Assembly (NCBI GenBank): GCA_964573205.1
Contig: CAZNIT010000067.1
Coordinates: forward strand, 1 to 18,538
Source of the DNA: QNZT01 sp964573205
GTDB lineage: Bacteria > Campylobacterota > Campylobacteria > Campylobacterales > QNZT01
DNA length: 18,538 nucleotides
Direction of reading: 5' to 3'
Shown: positions 15,569-18,538 of the stretch, piece after piece
Numbering within the stretch: the stretch's first letter is position 1
Layout: each line of letters begins with the position of its first letter
Translations under genes and position numbers: made by a program
Notes under the pieces: generated by a model
Databases searched by the model: none
Told to the model about the DNA's origin: nothing
What the model saw: only the letters and a program-made list of their open reading frames with translations

Positions 15569-15889
15569 TTAGTTGTTTGTTTTCGGTATCGGTATGACAT
15601 TTTCTCTTCTTTTTAACTCTTTTTCCGTAAAGAACGTACCAAACGGGATGAGTGAAGCGATGAAAAGTTTTATACCGTATTTTAAACTCCAGCCGTACTC
15701 TTTCATCGCAAGTGCAAGCAAGACGACATATCCGATGAAGAGTAAACCATGTATCATACCGACTATTTTAACCGCCAACGCTATACCCGCTATATATTTT
15801 AAAGGCATCGCAATGAAAAGTAAAACAAGATAAGATATTCCTTCGATGATTCCTATCATTCTAAATCTTTTTAACGTCATTGTATTCAT
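15569..15889 (-). CDS. DUF3817-family small membrane protein
   Basis: A 106-residue integral membrane protein with three hydrophobic helices. It matches DUF3817: the start RMIGIIEGISYLVLLFIAMP, then IVGMIHGLLFIGYVV in the middle helix, and ASLIPFGTFFTEKEL towards the end. Function is unknown for the family. AGGAG upstream of ATG 15889 supports this start; a second ATG nine bases in would also work. It is divergent from the nickel permease gene and there is no obvious tie to hydrogenase. Confidence 0.82.
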   Translation of the reverse strand: MNTMTLKRFRMIGIIEGISYLVLLFIAMPLKYIAGIALAVKIVGMIHGLLFIGYVVLLALAMKEYGWSLKYGIKLFIASLIPFGTFFTEKELKRRENVIPIPKTNN

Positions 15890-16008
15890 ACAATTTCTCT
15901 CCTATTTTATTTAGACACTATGTTAATCTTTTTTGATGAACAGAGATTTAACGGATATAGATTTTTGCCGTAAAAAAGCATTTAACATTAGCCTAACCAA
16001 ATAAGGAG

Positions 16009-16030
16009 TAAAATGTGAACAATCATTCAC
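16009..16030 (+). promoter_or_regulatory. Predicted promoter/operator upstream of the nickel permease gene (site 2)
   Basis: GTGAACAATCATTCAC (16015-16030) is an inverted repeat with 5-bp arms GTGAA/TTCAC. It follows directly on TAAAAT (16009-16014) and ends 15 bases ahead of the start codon. The 22 bases from TAAAAT to the end match the hypB site except at three positions. Confidence 0.62.
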
Positions 16031-16045
16031 TTTAAAGGTCTTTCA

Positions 16046-16684
16046 ATGGAACTCTCTTTGGCGATAATCTTTTGGTACGGTGTTTTACATGCTTTCGGCC
16101 CTGATCATCTTACCGCAATAGCGGATTTTTCAATAGGTAAGGAGAAACAAAAAACACTTTTTATCACGATGCTTTTTGCCATCGGCCATGGGTTGAGTCT
16201 CTTTGTTTTTGCGAAGATTTTGGAAAATATTCCTGTTTCGTCGGATGTATTGGCGTATGGGGATGTGATTAGCGCGAGTGTGATTATCGCAATGGGTATT
16301 TATCTACTCTTTATGGTTTTTACCGATCGAATTCATCTCAAAACCCATATGCATGGGGGTAAAGAACATATACATATCTGGTTTGGAAATTCCCACGATC
16401 ATAACAATGTAGATAACGCCTCTTCTTTTACGATGGGTCTGTTGATGGGGATCGGCGGTGTTAGAGGAATGCTAATTACCCTCGGCGCCGTGAATGGGGG
16501 GCAAGTTGATTTGACGTTGGTTGCCGCTTTTACGGCGGGTGTAATGCTTGTTTTTATCTCGTTCGGGTTTGTGATACTCTATATCAACGAGCGTTTGTTG
16601 GGTAATATAGAAAATGTAAAGAGAACTTTTGCCGCGGCCGGAACGATTTCCCTAATCGTGGGAATCGATATCTTGCTTGGATGA
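16046..16684 (+). CDS. Nickel/cobalt permease, NicO/UreH type
   Basis: A 212-residue inner-membrane protein with about six hydrophobic helices, predicted to import Ni2+ for the NiFe centre. The first helix carries the nickel-transporter signature H-x4-D-H (H15, D20, H21, in HAFGPDHLTA). A second His-containing helix motif AIGHGLSLF follows. A histidine-rich loop (about 97-120, with several HxH pairs such as HIH and HDH) lies between helices and could bind the metal. GLLMGIGGVRGMLITLGAV is typical for the family. AAAGG at 16034-16038 sets the start. The promoter/operator ahead of it is shared with hydA and hypB, which supports a role in hydrogenase nickel supply. Cobalt transport cannot be excluded. 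Confidence 0.82.
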   Translation: MELSLAIIFWYGVLHAFGPDHLTAIADFSIGKEKQKTLFITMLFAIGHGLSLFVFAKILENIPVSSDVLAYGDVISASVIIAMGIYLLFMVFTDRIHLKTHMHGGKEHIHIWFGNSHDHNNVDNASSFTMGLLMGIGGVRGMLITLGAVNGGQVDLTLVAAFTAGVMLVFISFGFVILYINERLLGNIENVKRTFAAAGTISLIVGIDILLG

Positions 16685-16685
16685 T

Positions 16686-16707
16686 GGATTTTTATTTAAA
16701 AAAATCC
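16686..16707. terminator. Bidirectional terminator between convergent genes
   Basis: GGATTTTT and AAAAATCC form a stem between the convergent permease and phospholipase genes, with T-runs on both strands. It overlaps the stop of the minus-strand gene. Confidence 0.6.
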
Positions 16708-17640
16708 TCTTGAAAATGAAAAGCCGATCGAAGCTTTATTGATATAGCGGTCGTAATCTATTAGGCTTTCTCCATAACCACTGAAAAGTTTTACATATAA
16801 AAAAGTATCTTTTGAGAGCGCAAGCGGGTACGAATATGAGAATCTTATCGCTCCCTTATTATTGTTTATATGAAAGTTGTTTCGTAAAAAAAGAGTAAAA
16901 TGCCTTTTGCCGTTGATATAAGAAATAGCGACATCTCCATAACCCATATATGTTGTGATATCGGGGTTGTCGTCTCCGTTTGCATCGTTTGGAGATTTTT
17001 TCTTTTCTTCCGGAATTCTATACCATATACGGAGTTTGGTAAATATATTTTTGCTTTGCCAAATAGATGCGAAATAGAATCTATTCCATGATCTTGATTG
17101 TAAGCCGTCTTGACCGTTAGATTCATGAACGAATCCGAACCTTAATCCTTTGAGCCCGTACTCTTTGTCAAATGCTTTTGGAGTTGGAAACGTGATAAAG
17201 ATCTCAGGTTCGTAATTTGTTTCACGAAAAGGGGATGAACTGGAGTAAACTTGCCACCAAACACGTTGTGTGTAAGCGAGCGATACGGTTTCGTTCAGCC
17301 CCAATAGATTAAAAAGCACCGGCTTTTTGAGACTTATTTGAAATTCTGTTTCATACTCTTTTTGATGTTTTCCTTTTATCCCGTCTTTATCCCAATAAAG
17401 ATACTTTTTTGATGAATATGACAGCGGCAGAAGATAGTTTGCTTTATAGGCATAGAGACCGAAATCGGATGTAAAATATTTTTTTATAAAATTCATACTC
17501 TCTTTGTCAAGTTTATCGACTTTTTTAAGCAAAAATTTTTCTCTTTGCGCATCGGCCGAGAGTGCGGATTTAACCGAGTCGATGATCCTTGCTTCTAAAG
17601 TTGTCAATATAAAAATAAAAACGATAAATAAAATACGCAT
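16696..17640 (-). CDS. pldA: Outer-membrane phospholipase A (PldA)
   Basis: A 314-residue beta-barrel lipase of the outer membrane, hydrolysing phospholipid acyl chains. I start at the ATG with complement at 17640, since the product then opens with a clear signal peptide (MRILFIVFIFILTTLEA); a longer frame to 17694 would add 18 residues ahead of it. The catalytic motif is plain: H172, S174 and N186, in HESNG...SRSWNR, with the same H-x-S and S-x11-N spacing as E. coli OMPLA (His142, Ser144, Asn156). Alternating amphipathic strands run to a C-terminal FSRGFF, fitting a barrel end. It lies between two hydrogenase-related loci but has no evident functional link to them. Confidence 0.9.
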   Translation of the reverse strand: MRILFIVFIFILTTLEARIIDSVKSALSADAQREKFLLKKVDKLDKESMNFIKKYFTSDFGLYAYKANYLLPLSYSSKKYLYWDKDGIKGKHQKEYETEFQISLKKPVLFNLLGLNETVSLAYTQRVWWQVYSSSSPFRETNYEPEIFITFPTPKAFDKEYGLKGLRFGFVHESNGQDGLQSRSWNRFYFASIWQSKNIFTKLRIWYRIPEEKKKSPNDANGDDNPDITTYMGYGDVAISYINGKRHFTLFLRNNFHINNNKGAIRFSYSYPLALSKDTFLYVKLFSGYGESLIDYDRYINKASIGFSFSRGFF

Positions 17641-17728
17641 ACCGAATAATACCGAATTAAGTTGAATCACTTGTGAATCAAGATAAAAAAACATAATAGT
17701 TATAAAATGAATTTAACACAAATAAGTG

Positions 17729-17750
17729 TAAAATGTGAATAGTCATTCAT
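17729..17750 (+). promoter_or_regulatory. Predicted promoter/operator upstream of hypB (site 3)
   Basis: GTGAATAGTCATTCAT (17735-17750) follows directly on TAAAAT (17729-17734), 48 bases ahead of the hypB start. It equals the reverse complement of the hydA site at 15 of 16 positions. Confidence 0.65.
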
Positions 17751-17798
17751 ATATTTATATCACCGGTATAAATGTAATTTAAATAGGAGAGATTAAAA

Positions 17799-18538
17799 AT
17801 GTGTAAAGATTGCGGTTGCTCAATTTCAGGGCATGAACATCATCACGATCATGATCATCACCATAGCCACGAACACCAAAAGGCACACGAACATCTGCAC
17901 CACAACCCTCAGTTAAACGATACCAAAACGATTTCGGTCATTCAAAAGATCCTCGATAAAAACGACCATGAAGCCGATCACAACCGAGCACACTTAGATG
18001 AGCACAATGTACTTGGTATCAACCTCATGAGTAGTCCGGGAAGCGGAAAGACGACGCTTTTGGAGTATCTGGCGGATGTAGCGGATTTTAAGTTCGGCGT
18101 GGTCGAAGGAGATCTGGAGACAAACAAAGACGCCGACAGACTCAAAGCCAAAGGGATTCCGGCAGAGCAGATCCAAACGGGCAGCGCATGCCATTTGGAT
18201 GCGTTTATGGTGCATAAAGGGCTTCACCATATGCCGCTAAATGAAATCGATGTACTCTTTGTCGAAAATGTCGGCAACTTAGTCTGTCCCGCCAGCTACG
18301 ATGTCGGAACGCATCTAAACATCGTGCTCGTTTCGGTACCCGAAGGTGAAGACAAGATCGCCAAGTATCCGGTGATGTTTCGCCAAGCCGATCTGGTACT
18401 CATCACCAAAACCGACCTTTTGCCATACTTCAAATACGACATCGAAGCGGAAAAAGCCGAAGCGAGAAAGATCAAACCCAATGTCGATATCTTGGAAGTC
18501 AATATCAACGATATAGAGAGTATCAAAAGAGTCGCCAA
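17799..18538 (+). CDS. hypB: Hydrogenase/nickel maturation GTPase HypB (3' end cut by window)
   Basis: The reading frame runs open for 246 codons to the window edge. The protein opens with MCKDCGC, the CxxCGC high-affinity nickel site of HypB, then a histidine-rich stretch (about 12-35) that can store nickel. The GTPase domain follows: P-loop SSPGSGKTT, the second-metal site SACHLDA, VENVGNLVCP, and TKTD as the guanine-specificity motif. HypB delivers nickel to the large subunit precursor together with HypA. AGGAGAG at 17785-17791 with 7-base spacing fixes the start. It probably heads a hyp operon continuing beyond the window, controlled by the operator-like site ahead of it. Confidence 0.96.
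   Translation, partial: MCKDCGCSISGHEHHHDHDHHHSHEHQKAHEHLHHNPQLNDTKTISVIQKILDKNDHEADHNRAHLDEHNVLGINLMSSPGSGKTTLLEYLADVADFKFGVVEGDLETNKDADRLKAKGIPAEQIQTGSACHLDAFMVHKGLHHMPLNEIDVLFVENVGNLVCPASYDVGTHLNIVLVSVPEGEDKIAKYPVMFRQADLVLITKTDLLPYFKYDIEAEKAEARKIKPNVDILEVNINDIESIKRVA

Noticed and set aside
17994..18538. Minus-strand frames opposite hypB
   Set aside because: They are antisense to the clear HypB GTPase motifs.
1..18538. CRISPR array, insertion sequence or sigma-54 promoter
   Set aside because: I saw no regularly spaced direct repeats, no transposase and no convincing TGGC-N9-TTGC element in front of the hydrogenase genes.

Overview
The window looks like the chromosome of a hydrogen-oxidising member of the Campylobacterota (Epsilonproteobacteria), in the broad neighbourhood of Sulfurimonas, Sulfurovum and relatives. 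The reasons are the gene order hydA-hydB-hydC-hydD-hydE, which is the Wolinella/Helicobacter-type membrane [NiFe] uptake hydrogenase operon including the lineage-typical HydE, together with AT-leaning DNA and A-rich TAAAAT/TATAAT promoter elements. I cannot name the species from sequence alone.

Layout. 1-922: the tail of an upstream reading frame, a tRNA-Phe(GAA) and a Crp/Fnr-family regulator. 1046-2354: a two-gene unit made of a secreted YfdX-family protein and a small DUF1931 protein with a predicted tandem histone fold. 2355-2691: a gene-free stretch with a long imperfect inverted repeat. 2692-5429: three overlapping genes, a TetR-family regulator followed by a cytoplasmic group-2-like [NiFe] hydrogenase small and large subunit. 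5553-9446: hydABC, the Tat-exported respiratory uptake hydrogenase with its cytochrome b. 9637-12116: the maturation genes hydD (divergent protease) and hydE (degenerate HypF paralogue). 12199-14906: an AT-rich block with a truncated rhuM gene and a full-length hypF. 14954-15889: a DUF302 protein and, on the minus strand, a DUF3817 membrane protein. 16046-16684: a NicO/UreH-type nickel permease. 16696-17640: minus-strand outer-membrane phospholipase A. 17799-end: the start of hypB, cut by the window edge.

How the genes work together: nearly everything from 2692 on serves [NiFe] hydrogenase. Nickel is imported (16046), inserted by HypB, the Fe(CN)2CO ligands come from HypF (with HydE as an accessory), the large subunit tail is removed by a HydD-type protease, and HydABC feeds electrons from H2 into the quinone pool.

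The strongest new signal is regulatory. A 16-bp near-palindrome, RTGAAYARTCATTCAY in one orientation, occurs just upstream of hydA, of the nickel permease gene and of hypB, each time immediately after a TAAAAT -10-like hexamer. The TetR gene is translationally overlapped with a hydrogenase-like pair whose large subunit has no cleavable tail and no terminal processing His, as in H2-sensing hydrogenases. I infer, without proof, a hydrogen-responsive TetR/sensor-hydrogenase switch controlling a hydrogenase regulon. Both small subunits in the window also have Asn in place of the second Cys of the proximal-cluster motif CxGC.
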